64,000 bases of DNA from Ustilaginoidea virens (lineage: Eukaryota > Ascomycota > Sordariomycetes > Hypocreales > Clavicipitaceae): assembly GCF_000687475.1 (NCBI RefSeq), contig NC_057320.1, forward strand, positions 806,001 through 870,000. Direction: 5' to 3'. Below, one piece after another: positions 22,722 to 35,726 of this stretch. The first letter of the stretch is position 1. Each line of letters starts with the position of its first letter. The position numbers and the translations under genes are program-made. Under the pieces are notes generated by a model that saw only the letters and a list, made by a program, of their open reading frames with translations, searched no databases and was not told the DNA's origin.

Positions 22722-22985
22722 CTACGGCCACCTTCCGCTTTCGGCCAGGCCAAGGTACGCGGCGACTCGGGCCCGGGGCCTTTGGTGGGGCGGACCCCCG
22801 GGGCGGCGCGGGGGGTTTTTTTCCGCTTGGGAAGTGAGTGGGGGGGGTCCAAGGTCCAAGGCCGTAGCGCAGGTGGCTCGGGTCACGGGGTGCGAGGGCG
22901 CGCACCAGGCGCCGTGGGTAGCCGGCGCGCAAAGGCGGGCGCTGGGGCTCTTTTGCCTGGCCTGGCCTGGCCTGGCCTAACCTGG

Positions 22986-23045
22986 CCTTGCCTTGCCTTG
23001 CCTTGCCTTGCCTTGCCTTGCCTTGCCTTGCCTTGCCTTGCCTTG
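22986..23045 (+). repeat. CCTTG pentamer array, 12 copies
   Basis: Perfect (CCTTG)12, preceded by a short CCTGG array. The same pentamer, on the opposite strand as CAAGG, is expanded at 34983-35059 and 57725-57770. Confidence 0.97.
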
Positions 23046-23607
23046 GTGCAGGAGCCGTGGGCCGTGGGCCGTGGCCGTGCGCCGGCGAGGGTGCGCCAGC
23101 CCACGATGGCGGCTTCCCCAGACGGACCCAGGCGAAAAGCCACCTGGACAAACGAACCCCCTCTTGGTAGGTTAGGTTAGGTAGGTAGGTAGGCAGGAGG
23201 TATGTAGGTATTGATGTTTTGTTATTAAAGTCTCTGGGTTTGGGCCCCCAGGCGTAGATTGGCTCCCTTTCCTGTCCGCCCGCCCCCCAAATCCTGCGCT
23301 TCGACTCCTCTCTCGGCAGCACCCCCAAAGCGCCGTATACACTCCGTCAACGCCGTGGCAGCACAGAATCGCATCCTTCTGGACAATGCTCTCGTCTGCC
23401 CCGTTGACCTGCCGCGTGTTTGATTTGTCCTGCTACTCCCACAGCCCGACCGCCCCCGTCTAGAGAGGCGAAGCCGCGTCCCAGCAATCCCCCTTCTGCG
23501 CCACGTCCTCGACGGAGGAAAAAAAAAAAAAAAAAAAAGGAATCATTCCCTTGGCCTGCAGGCACGACTCGGTAGACGCATCCGCACACGCACACGCATC
23601 GCCAGCA

Positions 23608-24323
23608 ATGGGCTCCCGAGGCTGCGTCCTTCAACCAGAGGGAAAACCCCGGTCCTGGTGCCGAGACCGCTTCTTCCTCACCACTGACAAGACGCACCTC
23701 GACGCAAAGGTCGTCAACGCCGTCTTCGACTCGGACCTCATGTGGTGGAACGACCCGCTCGAGATGAACCAGATGCGCAAGATGCTCGACAACTGCCTCA
23801 CCCTGGCCCTCTTCCACGTGCCGGATACCGCTGAGGAGATGAAGAGTAGGCGCCCCCCCCTTCCCCTTGTTGACCCGCCCACCCGACCACCTCTGCCGAA
23901 CCGATGACATGGTAGAATCATCAAGGCAAAAAGGCAAAAGGCTAATGGATTGCTCGGCCGCCCCCCCCCCCCGCGTGTGCAGGCAACGGCGGCGTGCCCA
24001 GCAGCATGACTGGCCCCAACTGCAAAATGATTGGTCTGGCTCGCATCGTCACCGACTACGTCACCATCGCATACCTCACCGACGTCTTCATCATGGAGGA
24101 GTTTCAGCGGCGCGGGCTCGCCTCTTGGATGATGTGCGCTCTCAAGGAGCTGGTCGACGAATGGCCCAATCTCCGCGGGCTCATGCTCATGACCCACGAC
24201 CGGGCTGCCGCGCGCATGTACCAGCGGACCCTTGGCGCCGTCGACTTTGACAAAGGTCCTTCGGCAGGCTTGGTCGTCTTGGAGATGGGCGGCAGGGGCC
24301 AGAAGGACGTCCCGCAACATTAG
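23608..24323 (+). CDS. GNAT-family N-acetyltransferase
   Basis: Exons 23608-23845 and 23983-24323 encode 192 residues. The protein has a short lead (RDRFFLTTDKTHLD), then the GNAT fold: MIGLARIVTDYVTIAYLTDVFI (beta 4 area, ~98-119) and the acetyl-CoA loop EEFQRRGLASWMM (~121-133), followed by LMLMTHDRAAARMYQRTLGA near the end. It transfers acetyl from acetyl-CoA to an amine; the substrate is unknown. The intron contains long C runs. Close neighbours share no obvious pathway. Confidence 0.85.
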
Positions 24324-24438
24324 CACACGTCAGTATGTAGGCGCATCAACGGCCGGCATGGGGCTGACGACGACGACGATGTCGATGACGACGAATGATT
24401 CCTTGGCATGGCTTGAGCCTTTGTCTTTCTTGTATCAG

Positions 24439-24441
<3 letters not shown>

Positions 24442-24467
<26 letters not shown>
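24442..24467 (+). repeat. Poly-T run, 26 bases
   Basis: Uninterrupted T tract between the convergent GNAT and TRM7 genes, probably near their 3' ends. Confidence 0.93.
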
Positions 24468-24469
<2 letters not shown>

Positions 24470-24550
24470 CCTTTGTTTAGAAAAAGAGAGAGAGAGAGCA
24501 AAAAAGGGAGGCAAAGGTTTTTTGGAATTTTGTTCTTCTTTGCCTGTTCC

Positions 24551-24741
24551 TTATTCCCTCGCGGCCTTGGACGACTGGGCAGCGCGCAGCTCCACCGCGC
24601 GTTTGTATGGTGGCGCAATAGGCGGTTGCACGGGGTCGAGAGAGACATGGTCTTCGGGCAGGAGATACGACGCGTCCGAGTCAAAGGCCGAGAGATCTCC
24701 GCAGGAAATAAAAGGCGCAATCCATCGCGTGCTTCTGTCGC

Positions 24742-24773
<32 letters not shown>

Positions 24774-25950
24774 TTGCCGCCGCCGTCCGTCTCGTCGTAG
24801 ACTTCGTATTCCGTAATGCCAGCAGCAGCAGCCAGCTTCCCCGTCCCCGTCTTCATCCCCGGCCGCGGCTCCGGCTCGCCATCCCACGCGCCCGTCTCCG
24901 CGTTCTGCAGGATGGTCTGCGCCGTCAGAGGCAGCTGCCCGTGCCTCGCCTTGACCATGTCGTCGAGCCTGCGTCCCACGCCGAGCGGCTCCTCCAAGCT
25001 GGCCCGGAACCCCGCCGGCGGCCTGAAGCCCAGGCACACGATAAAGGCCTCCATGCTGCTGGCCCGCGAGCTCCTCGGCTTCGCCACCACGACGCGCTCG
25101 AAAAAGATCCTGAGCTGCGCGTACAGCACGTCCACGTTGCGCCCTCGGAAGATCTTGGCCACGAACTTGCCGCCCGGCTTGAGCACGCACAGGGCCAGGT
25201 TCAGCGCCGCAAACAGCAGCTGGCTCTGCACGTAAATGTCCAGGTCGTGCAGGCCCGTCACGTCGGGCGCCCCGTCGCTCAGCACCAGGTCCACGGGGCG
25301 CGACGCCGGCGACGCCGAGCCCCCCGCCGCCCCGTCGCGCCCCGGGTCCAGCGCGCTCAGCAGCAGGGGCACCGTGGCGGGGTGCGTAATGTCCGCGCGG
25401 AGCGTCGTGATGCCCGCCAGCGGCGCGATGGGCTGCAGGTCCACCGCGACGATTTTGACGTCCTCGCCCGGCGGCCGGGGCGTGCGCTCGTGCTCGCGCT
25501 CGCGCTCGCGCTCCTGCTGCGCCGGCGCGGCGGCGTCGGGAAACATGGCGAGCATGCGTCGGCGGAGGCGCGCCTCCTGGTCCTGCCACTGCTTGCGGCC
25601 CAGCGTCTCGTTCTTGATGAGCACGCGCGAGAGGACCTGCGACCACGAGCCCGGGGCGGCGCAGAGGTCCACCACGCGCGAGACGTTGGCGAACAAGTCG
25701 AACTCTGCGGCGATGATGCACACGGCCTTAGCTCTTGTCTGCGGAGCGAGAGGGCGTGTGATGATCCCCCCCCCGACCAAAGACAAATCCGTCATCATGC
25801 ACCCGTGTGCGTGCCGTGCCGGTCCTGCGGCGGGGTCGAAAACGCACCTTCGTCGAGTTGCAGCAGTTTGAAGGCGCTTCTGGCCCTCCAGCCCTGCTCC
25901 TTGGCCAGGCGATAGTACGCGTCGCGCTTATCTTTGGATGACTTGCCCAT
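24551..25950 (-). CDS. TRM7: FtsJ-type tRNA 2'-O-ribose methyltransferase
   Basis: Exons 25950-25848 and 25704-24551 encode 418 residues. Trm7 methylates the 2'-OH at tRNA positions 32 and 34. Signatures: [31 protein letters not shown] in the first exon (given here as the start [10 protein letters not shown] and the part [14 protein letters not shown]), the SAM loop [34 protein letters not shown] (catalytic Asp), and [11 protein letters not shown] (catalytic Lys). The K-D-K-E set looks complete (final Glu in [12 protein letters not shown]). Two insertions set it apart: an Arg/Glu repeat [17 protein letters not shown] (~105-121) and a Gly-Asp-Ser repeat [12 protein letters not shown] (~350) from a 9-bp DNA repeat. 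It is longer than yeast Trm7 (about 310). Confidence 0.93.
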
Positions 25951-26657
25951 GTTTGGTGGTCTTTGACGAAGAAACGGGCGGATCGAGGTAACGGGATGAG
26001 GAGGGTAGCAAGAAGCATCCTTTGACGGAACCCCGAGGCTCGTCGTCAAACTCGGACATTTTTTAGTGGGGCGACTAGATGCCCTAGGCTTGATTGAGTG
26101 CATCCATGGGATAGCTTAAGAACCTGTCACGTGATTCTAGCTATGTGGACTCTTGCTATCACAGACAGTCGCTTAGCTCAATCACTTGAAGCATGATGTC
26201 CTTCGTCACACTTTTGCATCGTGCATTGTAACAGTACCTACCTGCCTGACTGCCTCCCAAGGTATCTATCTACCTGTGTTTAAGTCTCTATGCTACGCCT
26301 GCGGTCACGTGGCCTGGGCGGGAACTTGCAGTCCCATGTCAGACAACCTCATTGTCACGGGGCTCGTGGCAGCTCCACTTGATCCCGACACCAAGATCCA
26401 GCGGCAAAGATGACGCTGGCTGGCTTCGAGAGGATCCGAGAAAGCGGCCTGGGCTTTACCTCCGATGGCCCGCCGGATCCAGCGGCACCATCACAGTAGC
26501 ATCTAGCAGTGCCCGCTCTCTTGACCTTTGAGCACAATGTCATCCATCTTCTCCAACAAAGGTTTCAAACTTTTGACGTAGTCGAGTCTCGACTACTAAC
26601 CAACAGCAAACAACGGCAAACAACGGCAAAAAACCCATCCTTCGCCGCGTTGCAGCA
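25951..26657. other. Intergenic: TRM7 promoter and MON2 3' side
   Basis: No gene is supported. A palindromic TCACGTGA box lies at about 26128-26135 and a CACGTG near 26307, both possible Cbf1/Pho4-type sites. A short ATG-rich region before TRM7 is leader sequence. Confidence 0.5.
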
Positions 26658-29600
26658 TCACACAATCCCCAGCTCTCCTCCAATGGCTTCCAAGGCTTCC
26701 CCAAGCAATCTCGACACCACCTCGTCCCCGCCCACACCCACGCCCACGCCCACTGCCTTCACCAGCAACGGGTACAGCCGCAACAGATGCTTCTTGCGCT
26801 CGCCCCCAGCCTTGTCCAGGGATGGAATGGCTTCCCCACGACTTTCCAGTCGCACCAGCCTCGTCAGCGTCCAAATCAGCTCCTTGCGCTGGCTCAGAGG
26901 CTGAGGCATCCGCCCTCGCAACGGCTGATCGGCGACGTAAGCTCCGAGGGGGAGCGCACACCGAATCATCAGGAAAGGGGCTGCGGTGCTGGCGATACGG
27001 TTGAGAAGAGCAATCGCGTCCTGGCCCGATTGCTCGTCCTTTGACCTTGATCGACCGCCTTTTGACGTGGGTTGTCTGTCCTCGTGCTCTTGGTTTGCAG
27101 ACACCAAGGAGAACAGCTCCTCGAAGGCAGCATAAGCCACGGCCCTGCGCCGTGTGGGAAGCACGGCAACCGTGCGACCCCGTCGCGGCGTGTACAACGA
27201 GGATAGGCTGAGCTCACCCACTCTGGCAGACATGTCACTCTCCGCCGGTGAGAAATCGTGGATGACAGAGTTCTTAAAGAGGCTTTGAGCATAGGCCTTT
27301 CGCGCCTGTTTGGGGACGCATTCTGCCCCCAGGGAGGGAATGAGCAGGTCTCGCAGCTCGCGGAACGACGACATGTCGAAACGTTCATCTTCTTCCATCA
27401 CCACTCCCGCGGGAGCGGCGTCATCATCGCACTCTGCACTGAGGATGCCGTCTGCCAAGGCAACCACACTCATCCAAATATCCTGCACGGTTGGTCGAGG
27501 CATCTCTACGGAACCGATATGTGGAAGGGTAGCCTTCAAAATAGAGAGGACCGACGACGTTGCCACTTTCCAGGGCTGTACTGATTTGGTAATTATGGGG
27601 TAGCCGTACTTCAGATCGATTGGCATCCGGAGAGCCGATATTGCCTTTGAAAAGGCCCCACTGCTGTAGATGCCCTTGTCGGATGCATGATGAAGAATTA
27701 GAGTTTCCACAAGTCTCATGCTCGCTTTGGACATGGCCACAAAGGTGCGTTTGGATCCTGACGTGAAAAGGTCCCGATCATATGCCAGCGCGATCAACTC
27801 TGAAACGCGAGCAATCAAGGCCGACGGGACGCCGTCTACATCTGTCCTGACCATTTCCACAGCTGCCAATATCTGAGTCTGTAGAGCTGTAGCATGTTCT
27901 GTGTCCTGGACGTACGAACCGACGGATGCCTCTTCCGTGGTTTGACGCAGCAGAGCCAACATGCGTTCGACGGTATCAGCGGTGAGATCAGCTTGCATGA
28001 GCTTGTAGATTGCTCTCAGAGCAGCAACATATGCTACCAGGCACTTTTGATTGTCATCGTCTCTTGGCTTCGAGGTGGGAACCCCTCTCGCCCACAGTTC
28101 CCAAGCAGCCCCGATTGTGGTTTTGTTGAATAGTGGCTCCCTACTGTCCTTGTCCTGTGAGAGGACGTGGCTCAATGCCTGAAACACAGCCGTGTTAATC
28201 TCGGCAACCTCCAAGTCAAGCAAAGTTTCAAAGTGTCCTAGCAGCTCGCGCCATAGGTGGTTGAAGTCGGCAAAGGAGGTGAGACTGTCGATGTGATTGG
28301 CAAGTAACCTTGCGATACCGCCTATCATCACAACGGCAGTACCGTGCCAATCCGCTCGGTCTCGCTCGTCGACCTCGTCATCTGCGGCAGCTTGGAGCTC
28401 TTTCTCAAGAGACGCAAATAGTTTGAAAATGACCGATTTGACGCATGTTGACCAAGCCTCTGGGCTTAAGCGGTCACCGTACGCGTCAAATATTCGTAAA
28501 AGGGTTTGTATGGCCGAGTTCCGCAAGTCCAGTCTCTCATCCGACGTTACTGCCGCTAGTCGTAGAAGGAGTAGCATCCACAGCGCCGCGTCGGATTCCT
28601 TATGGGTACGATCGGCTGCCTTCTTCTCCAGCTCAAATCCGCCAGCCGCGCCCGCAAGATTTGCGGTAATCTCCAACGTATTTGCCTTGGCGGATAGAAA
28701 GTCGGACAAGATCCAGAAAAAGGTGACAGTCTACCTTTTTGTTAGCACCTACTGCAATGCCACCAGGGGCAACTCTCCCCCCCCAACTTCTCTTCTCCCG
28801 AAGCTTACCGTAAGTGCGATATTGAGGTCGTCATCCTGAGAGCAAAACTTGTACAGAGTTTCAACCAGTATAAGAAAACAAGAGTTTGGGAGGGACGACA
28901 AAAAGTCGGAACAAACAAGTTGCAGGGATCCAAATGCAGAGCGAGTCAGCTTCGGAGAACGCGTGGAAAGTAAGCCACTTCCAACGTCCTTTCGGTGCTC
29001 CTGAGTGACAGTCGGGGTGATAAATCCGCTGCCAATTATGTCAAAGGTGATGTCCCAGCCGCTGACAAGGCTTTGACCACAACCCTCGATTATGCTTCTG
29101 AGGCCCTCGAGAAGAATTCGGTGAACATCAATGTCAGTTGCGAAGCTAGAAATCGATGCGGCTCGCGCTGACTTGTTGAGGGTTGCAACGGCATCCCGCA
29201 ACGCTGACAGCAAGCGAAGTTGGACTGCTCCTATTTCTGCACCGGCCATCGAAGGTGTCACTGTTGCTGCCTTCAAAGCAAGCTTCGACAACGTCTCTGC
29301 CGCTCTGATTCTGACCGGCGCACCTAATATTGGGGAAGCAACGGTATCCACGATTCCCTGCATGAGAATGTTCCACCCAGATCTTTCCGGCGCGTCCATG
29401 AGCAATCTCTCCAGGTTTACCGTGGCAACTTCGCCCAGTTTGGCCAGCGCGAATAGAGACTCCTGGCTTGCAGATGTAGGCGCAGTGGCTGAGAAGCTCA
29501 AGACACGACGGTGACCGTGACTCGACGGTCTTTGCTGCTCGGCAGTCGTCGGAGAGGTTGAATCCGTTGCCTCTGACTTCTCCGGGCCTGATCCGTTGAG

Positions 29601-32187
29601 AAGGGTACATATCGCCTGGACAACTTCAATGAATGGTTCGTTGGGAAAGTCGACTGTGCTTCCAATCAACCTAGTGGCAGCAGTCTCCACTGACTTTATC
29701 TCGTGGCTGAAGTTGTGCATCAACGCATCGGCATCGCTTGCTTGTTCGACACCACGACTGATGGACGGGGTTCGACCTGGCATGCTGCCTGTAGCGAATA
29801 AGACGAAGTCTGCCTGCTGAAGAGTCTCAAAGATGATGCCCCAGGCCGGGCCTAAGGTCGGGCCTAATGCGATTCCGAGGTTGAGAAGCGCCCGCAAGCA
29901 TAAAAGGTTCCGCGTGTTCAAGTTCCCAGCACCGGCGTCAAACGAAGAAGCGTGCCATTGCTTCTCGGTCGAAGGGGAAGCTGGAGTCAGCGCCTCCGCA
30001 CTCAATAGACCACGAGCATTATTGAAGAGTGTGTTTGCGGCGTCGGATGGTGTACTTGGCGTTGTTGGACGGGCCTGTCCAGAGTTGAGGCAAGCCGTGA
30101 GAAGGTTAGGAGGCACCGCCGATTTGCCAAGGGTCGTCAAGAAGGCATCTCTGGGGGTAGCGAGTTGCAAAAGACCCGATACGTGCGCGAATCTTTGGAA
30201 AGCTCGGACCAAATTATGGTAATACTCTGAATCTAACGCGGCATATAAGAACGTCGAAAAAGTGGCAAGAATGGCAGGCCAGCAGTCATCGACAATGGCC
30301 GCACATATCTTGACGTCTTCGTACATGGAGTGATCGTGCAGCTGGAGTGGGTTTACAGGAGCTGGGTTCTTCTTAAAAGAAGCAGATCGTTCCAGACTGC
30401 CTTGCTTCTTTCCTGCAGATGCTGAAGCTCCCTGGCCATTTTCCCACTTGGCATCTTTGCGGCGATTGCGGCTTTCACTCGGGACTGTCAACGGCAAAAT
30501 GAATTTCGCCAGGCCATCGGAGAGTGACGATAGACAAGACAGAACTAAACTGTAAACGTAGGATTCAGGGATAGGCGGCGGATCAGTCTTGTCGAGTTGA
30601 TCAATGCAGGGCACGCGAATGGAGCTCCACTGCATGCTGATGCCGGTTTGAGAAGCCTCGGAGCCCATTGCGCCGCTGATGATGCCACTCATGCCCGCTT
30701 CGAGAATTGCCGTATCGGTTGACGTACCAGAACCGCTGGACGAGAAGCTCATGGGCACGGTCGACTGATGGCCGAGCCCAATCACGGTCGGTTTCTCAGT
30801 ACTAAGGCGAACAAAGGTTGCCGCCAACGATTTTATGACATCTTTCTCGCCTTTCTGGGCATCAAAGAGCGAATAAATCCTCCGAACCAACGCATAGTCA
30901 CCGAAAATGCCCCTAAAGACCTCCATGCACAACGCTCTCTTCCACAACACTGAGTCCTGGTCCAGCAGGGGAGTGAGGATGTCAAGAGCATCCCCGCACT
31001 CTTTTGGTAGAATATCGATATGCCGTCGAAGCACCGTGTACAAAATACGCACAAGTCTTACGGTTGTGGCAAACGAGGGTTCGTCTTTCAGGGCGCTCAC
31101 AATAAGTGGCAAAACGGTAGCACGGAGGATCTGAGCTTGTTCATGATGCGTGGTGAATACGGAGGCGTGGTTCGTTATGACTGATTCTATGAGTTCCAAG
31201 CCGAACGTTTGGGGCAAATTCGAAAATCTAAGGAATTCAGGTCGTTGGTTTTCCGTCATGAGGCACAAGTCGTTGAATATCTGCCTCGCCTCATTAGTCG
31301 ATGGTACATTCGGCATGTGCCCCAAGCGTGTAGACTCACCCTGTATGCATCCAGGGCAGCTGCTCCAAGCTGAACCGGTCCATCTGCAGAAGGTGCCTCT
31401 CCAGCTACGGAACTGACCGGGCCGTTCTCTGGGGAAATTGGTCAGCATCGGATCGCTTCTGGACCCAATCGTGTAGGCAATGACACGAACTATCTTCTGA
31501 AACAACTTTGTCAAAGACGGAGACAACCAGTTGCTGCAATGTAGCGGCGCTTGTGTTGTTGACAATTGCATTCTTGCTGCTTTGCAACGTGAAGCAGACG
31601 TTCAGTGTCGTCACCAACAAATCTCCCTGCAAGTCTGACGAGTAGTTCTGCAGTAGCGATGGCAAAGCCTGTAGAATTTTGAGCTGCACGTCCAAACCGG
31701 CCGATGCTGCCTGCATCAACGCCTCTAGCACTTGACTGAGCTTGGCTCTTGGCAAGGCACGGGCGACGATGAGGCGTTGGAGGCAAACGATGGCGATGCC
31801 CGTGAATTTTGCATTTTTGGTACCGCATGCTATGATGAAAGGGTTGACGAAGTTTGGAATTTGGGAGATTACTGCAGAAGAATCGGTTAGGTGACTGCCC
31901 GACTATGACTGGCGGCTTGCTGCCTGCCGAGGAAGCTATTTGACATGCGACGCAGTTCATACATTCGGGGGCTGCCTGCTCGGACACATTGCCCAGATGT
32001 TTGAGCTCTTCTAGAGACTTTTCAGCTGCCTGCCATTACTGTCAACGGACAAGTCGTCAAAGGGGAACCGGCGAAGCCCAAGAGACCCATAGGCTTTGCA
32101 GTTGCCTACCTGTCTCAAGTCGTTATGTTTCCTCTTGCTCTCCTGGATCAGGTTCGCCAACTCGTTGGCCAGTAGCTGAGTCGTCAT
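26658..32187 (-). CDS. MON2: Mon2-like endosome/Golgi trafficking protein
   Basis: Six exons: 32187-32110, 32029-31963, 31871-31491, 31428-31340, 31280-28809, 28730-26658; 1,719 residues. The N-terminal DCB-like region (MTTQLLANELANLIQESKRK, then RAKLSQVLEALMQAASAGLDVQLKILQALPSLL), the HUS box region (DAYRIFNDLCLMTEN, split by intron 4) and long helical C-terminal repeats (TFFWILSDFLS; WELWARG) match Mon2, a relative of large Arf-GEFs without a Sec7 domain. Mon2 works with Dop1 at the trans-Golgi/endosome in retrograde traffic. All five introns rejoin conserved motifs; the donor GTTCGT of intron 3 is the weakest. It is the largest gene in the window. Confidence 0.92.
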
Positions 32188-33239
32188 ATTGGACAGTCCA
32201 GCCCCAAGAACCAGACGTTCGCGCGCATGTAGGCTCGTATATCATTCGTGCAGCTCACTGCACGCGGAGAAAGACGTATCCTAGAAAGCTGAGTGAGTTT
32301 GTTTCTTCTCGGTAGGCAGTTGAAACATGATCGCGTCACAACGCGCGCAAGCACTTGCATATGCGAGCAAAGAGCAGAGGGAACGTGGCACAACCCCAAT
32401 GCCCCACCTACCGCCTGCTTCTGGCGTGGCACAGCTGTTTGGGTGGCCAATAACAGGTAAGGCGGTAGGTACCTACTATCTGTACGTCCGTACCTTTATG
32501 TTCCAGGTACAGTACGCATCCACCAATAAGTCAATGGTTGCTGGTCACCAATAGCAGCAAGATATCCGTTGCTCGAACCCCCCAGGGGTCTTGGATCGTC
32601 TTTCTATGAGGCTGAGCACAAACGCCAAGAATATCAAAGATGCTAAGATGCAATCAGGGCTAGCTTCATTTTATAACCGTCGTTGAATCTGTTTTCCTCG
32701 AGTCAGGAGTCACGTCTATCTCCTTCAAGTCACTGCCCTCTGCATGAGTAGCTACAGTAGCTAAATTTCTTTGGCCTTGCAGCTCGCCTCGCTAGCTGAC
32801 CACTGTGTCCTTGCTGCGACGTCAAGTAATGCTTTGACGCCCATTTCTTCTCAAGTTGCGGCGATTGATGGATTCAAAGATGCGTCTCTCATGGGGCAAC
32901 GTTGCTTCTACATTCTACATCCTGGGGGACGCAGCTTCCGAGACTCATCTCTCTGATAAGCCCAGTGCAGAAACCATGCACTGCTGTTCGTCACGTCGAG
33001 TCTCGGAAAACCCGAGTTAACCCAAAGAGCGAAAAAATTGCAGGAGAAAAAAAAAAGAAGGTAAAGAAAGGTGACAACTCGAGTTAAATGGCCAACTTTA
33101 GACAGGAAATGGTGGACGCAATAGAAAGTTTCAAGTTCAATCATAGCTCTGACTGGTTAAATCCTCGACTCCATTTTTCCGGTTAGACAGCATAACAACG
33201 CCGTAAAGACTTGATTTGGAACGATTGGCAAGTTGTGGT
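32188..33239. other. Intergenic: MON2 promoter and PRS 3' side
   Basis: No gene is supported. No strong repeats. Short open frames lack family resemblance. Confidence 0.5.
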
Positions 33240-34737
33240 TCAAACAGGGGCGTTGGTAAAGAGGTAGGAGACAGATTCGCCATTATGTGTACGACGAATT
33301 GCCTGTAGTGTATTAATTGTGAATGAAGAGCAGATGGCGAGCTGTGGAAGTGGGAGCAACGGTGCACGTACCTCTGCCAACGTCGCGGATACGTCAATTA
33401 CCTTGAGTTTCGGACATCTCTCAGTCTTGTCCCCAAGCGGAACAGCTGTGCCTCTGGGTTAGGAAGACGAAGAAGTAGAGTGAGTTGGAAGGCGCGTACT
33501 ATTGGTTACCACTAAGCCAGCGAGGCAAGAAGCGTTGATATTCTCAATAGCTTTGCCGCTTAGGATTCCGTGAGTGACTATGGCATAAACCTCTTTGGCG
33601 CCATGCTGGTTGACGGTTTCGGCCGCTTTAACTAGCTGTGACCCGGGTTAGTGCATGACAACGTGGTGAGGATGCGGGCGCGAGTGTTTGGTCTGAAAGG
33701 GACCAGGACGCCTACTGTTCCGCAAGTGTCGGCCATGTCATCAACCAAGATGGCAACTTTATCTTGAACATCTCCTACAAGAACCATACGACCAACAACA
33801 TTGGGCCGGGGGCGCTCCTTGTGGATGAGAGCAAATCCCACATTCAACCGGTCGGCAATGGCAGTGGCTCTCTTGGCACCACCGGCATCAGGAGAGACAA
33901 TGACGCAATTTTCCGACTCTAGATTTTCGCGTATCCAACGCAGGACCGAAGGTTCCGCATACAAGTTGTCCACGGGCACGTTGAAGAAACCCTGAATCTG
34001 GGAAGCATGCAAATCCATGGTGATGACATGGTTCTGTTGGACGACGATCAGCCAAGAAGCAAAAGGGTCCAGGTCCAGGGGGGAAGGCATTTGTTTGAGG
34101 GAGAGGACAGCTTACGCAGCCAGAAACTTGCAGCATATTGGCGATAAGTTTGGCACTTATTGGCGCACGAGACTTGTCCTTTTTATCCTGCCTAGCATAA
34201 GGAAAGTTGGGAATGACAGCGGTGATGCGACGAGCAGACGCTGTACGGCAGGCATGAATCATGATGAGAAGCTCCATAAGCCCGTCATTAACGTCTCCCG
34301 GGGCAGTGGATTGAAGGATGAAGACGTCTTCATCTCGCACCGATTCACCAATAGAAACACTAGTCTCTTGATTTGAATAGTTGAGGCTCATCGTGTTGGC
34401 AACCTCGATGCCTAGTCTTGAAGCGGAATCAGTTTGACTGCAAGATTTTTTTTTTCTGTCTTTTTTCCCTCCTCTTCTTTTTCTTTTCCCTCTTTTACTT
34501 TCTCGGTACCATATGCGTAACACGTGCATAGACAAAGCGACGCCCGGGTCTACCTATCGGTAGCAATAGGCTGCTAGCGGGGTTACAAGCGGATGGGTAG
34601 GTAGGTAGGATGCGTGTGTAAGAAGGTGTCTCGAGGTTGCTGGGCACTGAGAGCACAACAAGAACATACCGACTTGCGACCTGGATGCTGAGGTTCGGGT
34701 GAGAGCTCCCCGAGATGAGCTTGATTTCGTTCGCCAT
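33240..34737 (-). CDS. Ribose-phosphate pyrophosphokinase (PRPP synthetase)
   Basis: Six exons: 34737-34670, 34416-34116, 34033-33716, 33635-33500, 33451-33372, 33302-33240; 321 residues, the full family length. It makes PRPP from ribose-5-phosphate and ATP for nucleotide, histidine and tryptophan synthesis. Hallmarks: [34 protein letters not shown] (given in part), [36 protein letters not shown], and the PRPP-binding loop [14 protein letters not shown]. The end is [18 protein letters not shown]. The class 'SGSSHP...[11 protein letters not shown]' fits the yeast Prs2/3/4 type. The small terminal exons were found by phase and family match. The nearby upstream ATG at about 34750 would add only four residues. 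Confidence 0.96.
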
Positions 34738-34982
34738 TTGGTCCAACATTGTGGTGGAAGGATTGGCGAGACGAAGGATTGGGAAATGCGACGAAGAGAA
34801 AATTTTAGCGCGCAAAGTTGTTTAGACGCAGGTCTTGCAGGTCTTGCTGCAGGACGACGTGTCGGACGGGCGAATGAGACGCCTCAGAATTGGCCTGGGG
34901 CAACGGCGGGCTACAGCAGGCCGGCGTGACGGGTCTGGTGCTTGCCGGAAGGCGGCAAGGCGGAAGGCGGCAGGCGGCAGGC

Positions 34983-35059
34983 GGCAAGGCAAGGCAAGGC
35001 AAGGCAAGGCAAGGTAAGGCAAGGCAAAGCGAGGCAAGGCAGGGCAGGGCAGGGCAAGG
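34983..35059 (-). repeat. GGCAA (CAAGG) pentamer array
   Basis: About 15 copies with scattered variants, on the opposite strand to the CCTTG array at 22986. It begins in an AAGGCGGCAGGCGGC-rich stretch. Confidence 0.95.
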
Positions 35060-35703
35060 CGAATGAAAGGCGACGTTGACAGGTTCCGAGCTTGCAATAT
35101 CCAAGCGACGGCGGCGGCAATCACAAGGCAGCAAGATAACCAAAGGGACTGGAAGTTCTCGGACCGTAGACGTTGAAAGACCACTTGAGTGGGTGTCCAT
35201 GTCCAATTGCAAGCCCCAACCGGATGCCGGTTTCTTCCCTTCCCGGGGTCATGTGATGCCCACAGCACGGTTAGGCATGTTTGGGTGATTGCTGGATGCT
35301 TTAGCCTCCGTCTCTCCCGGGCGTGAAGTAAACGAAGCAGAAACGCGCAATTTTGTTTCTATTTTTTTTATACTTTTTTCCTTGTGCCGCATGCTTCGGA
35401 AAGCATGGGGAAAAAAGGCTACCGTGATTTAAAAACAAGCCTGTATGCTCTGGTGCATGCAGCACAGTTGCGCAGCTTGGGTGGGACGAGCATGCCGCTT
35501 GGAAGTGCTACAGTGTGCTGCTGTGCTGCTGCGCTGCTGTGCTGCTGCGCTGCTCTGGTGCCGTCTGGTGCCAGGCTGGGCTCATGTCAACTGGCTTTGA
35601 CGAATTACACAGTGGCCCCAGCCTGGGTGCTTGGCCTGGAGGTGCCTGTGGGCCGACAACATCAAGTTGAGTGAGTCGTGCCACTCACTTGGCACTCACT
35701 ATA

Positions 35704-35726
35704 CCCCCCCCCCCCCCCCCCCCCCC
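35704..35726 (+). repeat. Poly-C run, 23 bases
   Basis: Uninterrupted C tract about 365 bp upstream of the flavoprotein/ankyrin gene. Confidence 0.95.

Larger units (their letters stand above)
21408..23607. other. 2.2-kb intergenic region rich in simple repeats
   Basis: No gene is supported. Contents include CT/T-rich CPC1 3' sequence, a GTCGAT hexamer array (about 22258-22290), A and T runs (22585-22610; 22694-22721), a CCTGG then CCTTG pentamer array (22957-23045), and a GTAG tetramer patch near 23170-23200. Many long open frames here are by-products of GC-rich low complexity. Confidence 0.55.

Noticed and set aside
22489..23328. A 279-codon minus-strand frame
   Set aside because: Runs through poly-A/T and CCTTG arrays; low complexity only.
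24473..25915. A 480-codon plus-strand frame over TRM7
   Set aside because: Antisense to Trm7, very rich in Arg/Ala/Pro; a by-product of GC codon bias.
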